From: Heliocidaris tuberculata
Lineage: Eukaryota; Echinodermata; Echinoidea; Camarodonta; Echinometridae
DNA: 64,000 nucleotides
Assembly (NCBI GenBank): GCA_025618425.1
Contig: CM046833.1
Span: 5,011,207 to 5,075,206 of the forward strand
Reading direction: 5' to 3'
Shown: piece after piece, positions 12,601 through 19,960 of the stretch
How positions within the stretch are numbered: position 1 is the stretch's first letter
How the letters are laid out: every line of letters begins with the position of its first letter
The notes under the pieces: generated by a model
Database searches by the model: none
Told to the model about the DNA's origin: nothing
The model's input: only the letters and a program-made list of their open reading frames with translations
Translations under genes and position numbers: made by a program

Positions 12601-13892
12601 AAAGGGGATGACAGCTCTGAAGTGCTTCACTGGAAGGTTCATTTTTTTGCATATTTAACATTTCAGGCATAGGTTTAAATGAAGACAGAACATGTTAAAT
12701 ATCCTTTATCACTTATGATATTAAAGGACTGCAACTCACACACCGAAGAATATCACCATGTAGTAATTTTGCTTTCGAAACAATTTCTTAATTTGCACAC
12801 ACCTATATAATTGCTTTCATTGTGAAGTGGTAAACAAATGATAAATTTCTAAAGCATAAACTTAGTTTACTTTGTGATCTTAAGTTTCAAGTCTCGGTCC
12901 TGTACAATTCAATTTGTAAGTAGATGTATTGTAAGTTTGGATGGTCCTTAAGCTAATGGAGGTATAGAGTGAAATTTAAATAAACAGAAAGAAACTGCAT
13001 GCATCAAATTACCACTGAGACTTCTCTTTTTTATTGCGTATGTAAGAAACCCCTTTGGATGTCATCCATTTTCTAAAATCAGTGCATGGGTCATTTTGTA
13101 CCCTAAAGTATTTACTACACCCGAAAAAGTAAGTTACCACCAGACGCGTTTTAATATTAACTCGAGAAATACTTACTGAAATTTGTTCATTCAAAAGCAA
13201 AATTATGAGGAAATGTTCTTATCCAAATTTTACTTGATTATGTTTAGAAAACAAAATTGTGTATTTCTACTGCAATAGGTACAATAAACTTTAAAAATTC
13301 TTTTCATCTTTTATTCATGTATAGACGCCTAGTTTGTAAATCGAATGCTTGAAACTGCATTTAAAATATCACAATTTCTTAAGGGTTTTTTTTTTTTACT
13401 TTGAATTACAAGTTGAACGCGTGTAAATGAATTAAAGAATGAATTAGAATACCCACTTGTACATCCTACACTGCATTGCGAAGCCCAAGGAGCATTTTTT
13501 TCTCGCACCGTCTGCAGTAAAAACCATAGTTTCATTATACAAAACATAATCAAATGTTCACAAATCACCCATCAAAACGTTTGGAAGAAAATTCTGCATT
13601 CTTTTCTGTTAAAATGAGCAAATTTCGTATTTATCGTGTTATATTAGTGTCAGGGGGAGCTTACTTTTTTGGTTGAGTATTGTTCAGTAGCTTATACAGG
13701 CCAGATTAATTGTCCTGCAATATAATTTACACGATACAAAAAAAAAATAACCAAACAAACTTTGAGATTTACAAATATTGTTGACAGTGTTTTTTTTGTT
13801 TGTTTGTTTTCTTTTTAATTGCAATCCAGGTTTCGGGCGAAGTAGATGTTGAGTATGCCGTGGTGAACAAGTCGAGGAAACACAAACTCTAG
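3321..13892 (+). CDS. Locus A: Ig-domain membrane receptor with ITIM-like tail (multi-exon, 5' end not found)
   Basis: Exons called: 3321-3650 (Ig), 4943-5041 (Ser/Thr stalk), 9231-9350 (TM), 10400-10656, 11926-12018, 12562-12636 and 13830-13892 (cytoplasmic, stop TAG). A further tyrosine exon ending at 12327 is uncertain. Intron phases are 1,1,1 through the TM exon, then 1-0, 0-0, 0-0, so the chain stays in frame. The product would be a type I single-pass receptor: one N-glycosylated Ig domain, short stalk, one TM helix, and a tail with IYAE, MYAVV, EYAIV and VEYAVV motifs. The last fits the ITIM consensus, suggesting SH2-phosphatase or kinase recruitment (inference). No signal-peptide exon was found upstream; further Ig exons may lie outside the window. 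Introns hold MITEs and a minisatellite. Confidence 0.65.
4943..5041 (+). CDS. Locus A exon: Ser/Thr-rich extracellular stalk
   Basis: A 99-bp phase 1-1 exon with strong acceptor (TTTCTTTTCCCCAG|) and donor (G|GTAAGAG). It encodes 33 residues rich in Ser and Thr (contains DTTTTSSVGITAS), suiting a short O-glycosylated stalk between the Ig domain and the membrane. The call rests on splice sites, phase and composition only. Confidence 0.6.
5222..5382. mobile_element. Palindromic MITE, family GGGCCCC..TTGCATAAAACTTACC
   Basis: About 160 bp with terminal inverted repeats GGGCCCCGTTGCATAAAACT / AGTTTTATGCAATGGGGCCC and an arm built of ACCATTAACGGTAA-like units. It lies in the locus A intron after the stalk exon. 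A diverged copy with the same termini and the same centre (TTTTGATTGGCT) is at 37839-38043. Superfamily unassigned. Confidence 0.75.
5383..6650. other. Intronic stretch, no gene recognised
   Basis: Part of the locus A intron between the stalk and TM exons. It holds T-rich and (TTC)n low-complexity tracts (about 6399-6445). No exon with both splice sites and a sensible frame was found. Confidence 0.5.
6655..8590. repeat. GTGCCCC minisatellite, interrupted by a palindromic transposon
   Basis: Degenerate tandem repeats of about 20-30 bp around CTTCTGATAAGTGCCCCTTTT cover 6690-6818 and 7988-8590. They start after GCGGCGCTCCAGGGGGGCC, a terminus like that of the dispersed hAT-type repeats here. 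The array was one block before the 6821-7985 element entered. Antisense frames read as repeated GTYQKVKRG-like peptide and are unlikely to be genes. Confidence 0.75.
6821..7985. mobile_element. 1165-bp palindromic foldback element with TA target duplication
   Basis: The whole element is a giant inverted repeat. It starts CACTGTTA and ends TAACAGTG, with TA duplicated at 6819-6820 and 7986-7987. The outer arms are strings of ATTAACCAACAAATGGTTAAAC-like units. The inner arms pair exactly in long stretches (CATATCTGTGATTGTTGTCTAGC near 7273 with its complement near 7560). The centre is near 7410. No transposase frame. TA duplication and CAGTG-type ends suggest a non-autonomous Tc1/mariner-like element (inference). 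Confidence 0.8.
8591..9200. repeat. Dispersed repeat fragments upstream of the locus A TM exon
   Basis: Contains GGGGCACAATT-type repeat pieces (8750-8850), two GCTCGCTC motifs (about 8846-8878 and 8942-8957) and a last piece of the GTGCCCC family (9115-9180) abutting the polypyrimidine region of the next exon. No gene seen. Confidence 0.55.
9231..9350 (+). CDS. Locus A exon: transmembrane segment
   Basis: A 120-bp phase 1-1 exon (CAATCTATAG| ... AAAG|GTAAGT) encoding 40 residues: a polar lead ending FKKWP, about 24 hydrophobic residues (IIGGVLSLLLIIVVTMVITA), then a basic stop-transfer FKYKK. The topology fits a type I single-pass receptor with its tail in the following exons. Confidence 0.75.
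9367..9916. mobile_element. Foldback MITE, about 550 bp
   Basis: Inverted termini AAAGCTCCTTTTACACATCG and the complement of CGATTTGTCAAAGGGGCTTT, with GACGGCGGTT / AACTGCCGTC just inside. Arms are CCGCC/GGCGG-rich, higher in GC than the surroundings. It begins 17 bp after the TM exon donor. The plus-strand frames at 9568-9994 are produced by the arms and show no known domain. Confidence 0.65.
10400..10656 (+). CDS. Locus A exon: first cytoplasmic exon
   Basis: A 257-bp exon entered in phase 1 and left in phase 0 (TTCCGGACAG| ... GCTGAG|GTAAGT). It encodes a Ser/Pro/His-rich linker of about 86 residues ending MSGIYAE, the first tyrosine motif of the tail. The frame is open throughout and agrees with the TM exon phase. 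The acceptor has a weak polypyrimidine tract, so the exact start is less certain than the end. Confidence 0.6.
11926..12018 (+). CDS. Locus A exon: cytoplasmic YAVV motif
   Basis: A 93-bp phase 0-0 exon between a strong acceptor (TTCATTTTCTTCCAG|) and donor |GTAAAT. It encodes 31 residues including QMYAVVNKTSNKRN and a second tyrosine (HVYKSS). QMYAVV fits YxxV but lacks the usual aliphatic or Ser residue at -2 for an ITIM. The segment closely resembles the last exon (VEYAVVNKSRKHKL), suggesting exon duplication. Confidence 0.65.
12211..12327 (+). CDS. Locus A candidate exon with SLYAKN motif (uncertain)
   Basis: An open segment ending PAG at donor G|GTAAAA contains NSLYAKNAKPA, like the other tyrosine exons. 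With acceptor TGCTCCAAAG| it is phase 1-1, which does not join the phase 0 neighbours. With the internal acceptor at 12278 it starts in phase 0 but still ends in phase 1. It may be an alternative exon, a decayed one, or not an exon. Confidence 0.3.
12562..12636 (+). CDS. Locus A exon: cytoplasmic EYAIV motif
   Basis: A 75-bp phase 0-0 exon after a long T tract and GTCTATGGAAG|. It encodes AEYAIVDRKKGRRKG then an acidic Ser stretch. Y with V at +3 matches an ITIM-like motif; -2 is Ala. The donor (AAG|GTTCAT) is weak, so the 3' end is approximate. Confidence 0.5.
13830..13892 (+). CDS. Locus A last exon: VEYAVV ITIM and stop
   Basis: Acceptor TTTTAATTGCAATCCAG| and phase 0 give 20 residues, VSGEVDVEYAVVNKSRKHKL, then TAG. 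VEYAVV satisfies the ITIM consensus (aliphatic -2, V at +3). The basic C-terminus echoes the 11926-12018 exon. A possible polyadenylation signal AATAAA follows at 14033-14038. Confidence 0.65.
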   Translation, partial: VSGEVDVEYAVVNKSRKHKL

Positions 13893-14055
13893 TCATCTTT
13901 GTGTTCTTTTCACAACTACGAAACCAATTAATTTCATACCTTAGTGTAAATATGAATAATAAGCAGTTTGCAATATAAGGGCGAGTCTTAGATGTTTTGA
14001 AGCATACTTACTTTTGTCCAATATAAAAACATAATAAATACTTATGGAAAATGTA
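13893..14055 (+). other. Probable 3' UTR of locus A
   Basis: AT-rich sequence from the stop codon to just after AATAAA at 14033-14038. The end is estimated from the signal only. Confidence 0.35.
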
Positions 14056-14344
14056 GTTTGGAGTGGCGCGCTAATGTTCTATTCAAGTCTAAACAAGTCT
14101 TAACAATTTACTGATACAGAATGCAAAGTCACAGGCAAGTCAAATGCATTCGTTGTTACTGTACCATGCACAAAATTATGACAAAAAAGACAAATTTACA
14201 TCGAGCGACATACTCTCCTTGAATCTTTGTGCAGCAGACCATCGAGTAGGTCTTGCAACTTGATAAGGAATGTCATTATGAAAACTGAATCGTTGAAACG
14301 CCAGAAAACTCAAAATAGTGAATACAAAACATAGATATCAGTAC

Positions 14345-14458
14345 CGTACAAACTAGGGGTTCGCGGGATGCGTGCAACCCCCCCCCCCCCCCCCTAGGGG
14401 GGAAAAAAGGTTAAAAAGTTATTTTTGTGATTGAAAAGGAAAAGGAGAAAAGAGAAAG

Positions 14459-14489
<31 letters not shown>

Positions 14490-15365
14490 GGGAAAGGAAA
14501 GAAAATAAGGAAAAGAAAAGGGAAGGGAAGAAAAAGAAGGAAAAACTGGCCATTTTTTTTTCCTCACTCACTTCGCTCACTCGCAAGAACACTGGAATTT
14601 TAGTATTCGGGAAATGAGGGCATCCCCATCGGCAATGGGCTGTAACCCCCTCCCCCACCCCGCGGATTTTTAAAGTTCCGATATTCATATTCAGTTAGCA
14701 AGGTGCTAGAATATCCAAATATTTGGTAAGCAAGGTTCCCTATTAATTATGTAACTTGTGTATGTAACTTCTTTACATTTCCACCAAGAAAAGTTTCTAA
14801 AAATTTTGCTCGTTCGCTTCGCTCGCTGGCAAACATTTAGAAATTGAAAAGTTGATACTCGGGAAAAAGGCGTTCCCTTTGGCAATGGGATGCAGCCCCC
14901 CCCCCCCCCCCCCCCCCACCACACACACACACACACACAACCCCGAGGATTTTCAAAGTCCTATATTCGGGCAACCACCACTTCATATTCGGGCAGCGAG
15001 GTGCCAGAATATCCGCATATTTGGGAAGCGAAGTTCCCAGATAATTATGTAACTTCTGTATGTGACTTCTGTACATTTTCACTACGAAAAGGTTTTTCAA
15101 AAGTTTGCTCGCTCGCTTCCCTCGCTCGCAAACATTTAGAAATTGAAAAGTCAATATTCGGGCAAAATGCGTCAGCCCCCTCCTTGCGAAAAATGGAGCC
15201 GTATATGATCAAGATCTCTACATCTACGATTTTCTTTTGTTGTTTGAGGGGGGATAAGGGTGCAGCATTTTTGTCGGCAAATTTGGGTGTCACACCCTAA
15301 AACTTTGTCGGCACATTTGGGTATCACCCCCCCCCCATTCAAAATGTTCTAGCGACGCCCCTAGT
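14345..15365. mobile_element. Dispersed repeat array, same family as 1920-3120
   Basis: Begins CTAGGGGTTCGCGGG with a long C run (about 14380-14393), passes through an AG-rich tract, then three units with GCTCGCTTCGCTCGC-type motifs (14568, 14808, 15106) and the ATATTCGGGCAACCACC and ACATTTTCACTACGAAAA blocks. It ends AGCGACGCCCCTAG. The two ends are roughly inverted (CTAGGGG..CG), suggesting a DNA-transposon-like unit. Includes poly-C and (CA)n (14897-14940). No intact coding region. Confidence 0.65.
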
Positions 15366-16166
15366 TGTTAGTTACTGTATACTCTAATTAATACAGTAAT
15401 AGTAACTAGTATACTCTTTTCATTTGTTCGACTTTTATATCCAATAAGGAATAAAGTGATGAACTATTTTCAATTTCAATTTAAAGACATTTATTTCCAA
15501 CATTTCAATATACAAAGTAATAAATGAGCAAAATAATGTACATGTATTTTGAACAAAAAATATGACAAAATATACACTAATGTGATACATGCATAGTTGG
15601 AGGACACACCTCTAAAAGCAAAAGCTTGGGGGCGAGGGTGCCCTTAGTACATAATACATTATTACATAATAACTATAGTCATATGTAAGCCGGTCGCCCC
15701 ATGATTTTGAAGTTTTAGAAGTAAAATTATTTGTGATGTATTGGTCAGAAATTTGGGGTAAAATGCTCTGAAATAAGGCAGATATTACACCAGAGAACAT
15801 CTAAAACCCCTTAGCTTCAAGCGGGCACTGGACCCCGGCCGAAAAGGACTTCGCGCTTCGCGCTCACATATATATCTCTCTAATTAAGGTGCGACCCCCC
15901 CCCTTAAGAAAAGCTTGTACGGGCTTGGATATGGATTGAGGCTGGTGCTAGTTAAAGCCCTTTCATTTTGAAAATCAAGTTATGGTAATAACTGCTACAT
16001 CCTTACATTAAATTAACTTTTACAATGAATCTATTGTGAGACCGAAGCCACCACATTTTAGACAATGACTCTGAACTATTAAATGGTCTTCATGACTTTA
16101 TGAATAGTGACCCCCTTTCCGTTTTATGAATATCGGGCCTCCGGGTATAAGAACTTACACGTTATG
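15366..16166. other. Intergenic stretch, no gene recognised
   Basis: AT-rich sequence between loci A and B; includes a short CGCGCTTCGCGCTC palindromic spot near 15850 and a C run near 15896. No Ig exon for locus B was found here, although one would be expected upstream of its TM exon. Confidence 0.5.
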
Positions 16167-16183
16167 AATAGCGGTCCTTATTA

Positions 16184-16769
16184 AAAGGAAATCCAACCGT
16201 AATAGCAAGTTGCTTTGAAAGAAAGAGGAAAAATCAGAGAAGCAGATTGGTGAAAGTTTTAACGAAATCGGACAAGCAATAAGAAAGTTATGAATTTTTG
16301 AAAGTTGTAATCACTATACATATGGGAATTTCAAATTGGCCAAATAGATAATGCCACTGTGATGTAGCTGTAGACAACTCCCCCACTCGCTCCAATACAC
16401 AAAATGACTTAAATGTCATTTTTTTCAAAATGTATTACTCAATAGCATCTTTTTCTTTCATGAGGACCTATAACAATATGCTGTCTCCAATATATTTTGA
16501 GTACTGCCCCGAGGGTAAAAGCGCCTCGAAGAAAACCGCAAATTAATGATATTTTTGTGTACGACAAATGGGAGAGTTGTCCACAAAAATGTCACAATCC
16601 AATCACCAAATTGCCAATTTGAGATTTGCATAGAGGTAGTGATCTCATTTTTCAAACATCCATAACTTTCTTATTCCTTGTCCGATTTCTTTCAAACTTT
16701 CACCATCCTTTTTTCTTATTTTCTTGCTTTCATACAAATCATCTTATTACCAAGGTTGGATTGCCCTTT
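16184..16769. mobile_element. Foldback element, 586 bp, flanked by 17-bp direct repeats
   Basis: Inverted termini AAAGGAAATCCAACC (left) and the complement of GGTTGGATTGCCCTTT (right). Arms pair through CATAACTTTCTTATT / AATAAGAAAGTTATG and AATTGGC / GCCAATT. The 17-mer AATAGCGGTCCTTATTA sits at both edges (16167-16183 and 16770-16786). Related arms occur at 34850-35005 and 39670-39850. No coding frame. Confidence 0.75.
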
Positions 16770-16888
16770 AATAGCGGTCCTTATTACAAGTGAAGTTGCC
16801 CATTCTATCATGGTAAATATTGATAAAGCATTGTGCTGGCAGTCATGCTTTCATTTTTTTAATGGTTAACTTTGTTTCTGTTTTACAG

Positions 16889-16974
16889 AATACAATATAG
16901 TTATGGTTTCAGTGACTAGTGGCTTTGTATTAATCATAATTTTCGTTGATATCTGGAAAAGCAAACATTTATAT
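16889..16974 (+). CDS. Locus B exon: transmembrane segment
   Basis: Acceptor TTTGTTTCTGTTTTACAG| opens a phase 1 exon encoding EYNIVMVSVTSGFVLIIIF, then VDIWKSKHLY up to donor |GTAAAA (phase 0). Hydrophobic run plus basic flank fit a TM helix with stop-transfer. Seen in isolation, so moderate to low certainty. Confidence 0.4.
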
Positions 16975-18459
16975 GTAAAAGCTTCACTGAACGGGAATCT
17001 AAACGTGTTAAAAGAGATGGAAAGAAATGTTGGTTGGTAACAGAAAACTGCTGTGATTTAATTGGGGGTGGCGTTTATCTAAAAGAAATATAATGTTTAG
17101 GGTTTGAAAAAAGTATCGCAAGAAGTCACTGATTAGAATAGGCTTAACAACAAATCCATTTAGCATAACTACAATTGTATAGTTAAACTGAATGACTGAA
17201 ATGCAATTTTTCAAAATTATTTCAATTCATAATATTCGGAATGCTTTAAGTTGTTTTGAATAGTAATTCTTGTCCATGTGCATAGGTTGTATAGGATCAC
17301 TTAGTTGATGACACAGAGGTATGATTACGTTTCACTGTCTTGCATATCCATTTCTATTTTAATGTTTATATCGATCTTATCTCCTAGTTTCGCTCCTGTC
17401 TCTGTCTTTGATTCGCCATGAGACAGTCTACGAAGTGCTTTGTCTCGATACCATTGTTACCAATAGATGTCCATCATTTCAACATGAACATTCATAAAAA
17501 TGTTAATTAAGAGTCGCCGAAGGGAAGCAATAAATGGAAAGCAAGCATTGTAACTCCCGTGTGATTTTTGGTTTGTTTTACACCGTAGTTTGTATGTTTT
17601 TTTGTTTGTTTGTTTGTTTGTTTGTTTGTTTGTTTTGTTTGTTTGTTTGTTGTTGTTTTTTGCGGTGGAAAGTGTATGAGAGAATTTTCGTAATAGTTTT
17701 CATAATAAATTTGATGCCTGTCCAACAGCTAAACCCCTCGCAAGTTTTTGTTTGTTTGTTTGTTTTTTTTTGTTTGTTTTTTGTTTTGTTTTTTTAATGT
17801 ACCTCGTTGCATTGTCGATCTTGAGAACGAGTGAGAATGTGTAATATGTTTCCGGGACACTACTACTGGTCTTGCTTCCCTGATCTGCCTGGGGAGCTTT
17901 GGCTCAGTTTTTGTATGGGTTTTGTTTGATGGTAGTACGCAGTCTGTTTTGTCATCGTCTGTTTATGTGAGTTGTGTGTGGGTGTGTGTGTGTGTGTGTG
18001 TGAGGGGGATGTGCGTGTGTGTGTATCTGCGTGTATGTTATTGGGTGCGGGCCTCCATCATCCCGCTCGATGCGGAGCTCTGTTTGTACGTGTGTGTGTG
18101 TGTGTGTCTGTCTTTTCATAATTCCTGCAAAATATCTCAATTCAACCTTCCTAATCCTCATACCCGAACTCCTTATACGTACATAACAAAACACATTAAA
18201 CACGCTTGTATATCCTCAAATATTATAATGGGTATAGCTTGCCCGACGACTAGAATTCAAAGAACGGGAGCAAAGCTGAGAAGAATGATAATTAAATTGA
18301 GTGCACTTATAAATTTTGTTCCATATGTTCTCAATTTGACGCAAAATGATAAAATCGATAATCAACTTAAATTATGTACATTTAATTGTATATACGACTA
18401 TGCTTTAACACACTGATTTCCATGAATACATTATTTTTCATGTTATTGGTTGAGTGAAG
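16975..18459. other. Locus B intron with simple repeats
   Basis: Contains (GTTT)n near 17600-17655 and 17748-17790 and (TG)n near 17975-18023 and 18090-18108. No exon was found that would repair the phase difference between the flanking locus B exons. Confidence 0.5.
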
Positions 18460-18512
18460 CTTTGGATAACAATAATCCATCATCATTCCATTCTCAGAAT
18501 AATATATACGAT
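18460..18512 (+). pseudogene. Locus B cytoplasmic exon, 5' part, cut by LTR retrotransposon
   Basis: Open from a possible acceptor (TTGAGTGAAG|) in phase 1, encoding LDNNNPSSFHSQNNIYD, up to the target duplication ACGAT (18508-18512). The rest continues on the far side of the retrotransposon at 31599-31634, in frame (TLNYNTWYQYAN), and ends at donor |GTAAAT in phase 0. Together 89 bp, phase 1-0, the same phase pattern as the first cytoplasmic exons of loci A and C. The acceptor is weak. Confidence 0.45.
18508..18512. repeat. Target-site duplication ACGAT, left copy
   Basis: ACGAT directly precedes the LTR end TGTCACG; the same 5 bp follow the other LTR end at 31594-31598. A 5-bp duplication is normal for Ty3/Gypsy integrases. 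Confidence 0.9.
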
Positions 18513-18707
18513 TGTCACGAATCAAACATTCCGTCCAACTCTGACATAATCATTCACATCAAAAGACCAGCAGAACAACCCCCAATACCGTCACAATCAG
18601 GCCATAAAAGATTACAACTGAGGAGGCCATGTTGTGTCTCAATGTCTTCGATAGCGAACCTTTTATTATCCGTAGTTTCATCCCCAGGCGCACGCAGGCG
18701 CGTCACA
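18513..18707 (-). repeat. 3' LTR of the Gmr1-like element
   Basis: 195 bp, reading TGTGACGCGCC..CGTGACA on the minus strand, complete and uninterrupted. It serves as the reference for recognising the split 5' LTR. Confidence 0.9.
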
Positions 18708-18719
18708 CCTCCCCCCTTT
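18708..18719 (-). promoter_or_regulatory. Polypurine tract
   Basis: On the minus strand AAAGGGGGGAGG lies directly upstream of the 3' LTR, where plus-strand DNA priming is expected. Confidence 0.8.
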
Positions 18720-19902
18720 AAACAGAAAGTTATGAAAGAACTTTCTGGCAAAACACAGAGATACTATTATTATGTATTATTATTAGGTATTATCTTTCCC
18801 TTTAACAGAACAGCTGACGATAACAAAATAGACATCATCGCCATAAATAAAACACATCAAATTTCTGCCTTCCAACTACACACAATTTTCTCTATGTGAA
18901 TATGAAAACTTTAATAATTATCTTATTCATCTGTAGGAAATAATGCACCTACATGTATACATGTTATTCAAGATCACACGCCTAGATATAAATCCTGGAA
19001 ATATGTTGGGGTAATAACAACATGACTTAACCGGACGATGTCACAAATGTCTGACATTGTAAATGATCTTTTTCTTTTGTTGTTCATAAATGCAAATAAT
19101 GCCATTCACAACTTGCTTCTTTTAAACTAATAGATAAATCAAAGACATGCATGAGATGTAATACAAAAATCAACATGCAAAAAGAATTTTCTTACATTTA
19201 CTACAGTACGTAGTACTCTCTATCATCAGCATCCTTTTTTTTTTTTTTTAACAAACTTTTCCCTCTGGTTGAATATATTATGTACACGACATGTACAAAT
19301 CACCTACCTTTTCTCCTCCTGAAGAAACATCATTAAAATAAAAAAAACCTCTAAAACAAATAATATAACAATTATTCTATGCACTTTCTTTCTGTACATT
19401 TTCTTTACAAATACACATGTGCATTTTCTTTTTCACCTTCATGTGACAATAGTTCATGTTTCTCCATCCTAACTATAATCTAAACAAGCCCCCCAACGAG
19501 AATTTACAAATGCAGTATTTTTTTCCTGAAATTTGTCACTACTAGTCTCAATTTTCTGTACCAACTAAAACATCAACTAATTGAATTACATTTGACCATG
19601 TGAAATACAATATGTACTGTCATATAAAGAGTCATGCAAGTGTAAAACTCTGTTGCCTGGACAGTCTATGATTTTGAACCAGACTACCTGCAACTCAAAA
19701 AAAAAAAAAAAAAAAAAAAAAAACATAAACCTGCAAAAAGTATAACTTACACATTTTTGCATTTCCAAGTACAATAAACTTGGTTACTTGTTAACATTAC
19801 AAATAACAACCTATCCACGGGACAGAGTGTCAGCAATGATATTGTCCTTTCCGCGAATGTGTTTGCATTTCCAAGTACAATAAACTTGGTTACTTGTTAA
19901 CA
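18720..19902 (-). other. Untranslated region between pol and 3' LTR
   Basis: About 1.2 kb of AT-rich sequence without a recognisable frame; includes an A run at about 19698-19723. No envelope-like gene is visible. Confidence 0.55.
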
Positions 19903-19960
19903 TTACAAATAACGACCTATCCACGGTCCTTTTTGTCCTTTTCCGCGAATGTGTTCAATG
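19757..19960 (-). repeat. 106-bp tandem duplication at the pol 3' end
   Basis: The segment beginning GCATTTCCAAGTACAATAAA recurs 106 bp later (19759 and 19865). The outer copy keeps the expected RNase H end on the minus strand (HIRGKDNIIADTLSRG then stop). The copy joined to the open pol frame has lost about 20 bp inside it and ends KGPWIGRYL. The duplication followed by a deletion altered the C-terminus. Confidence 0.75.

Noticed and set aside
17922..18416. 164-codon frame across (TG)n microsatellite
   Set aside because: Val/Cys dipeptide runs from the microsatellite and no domain.
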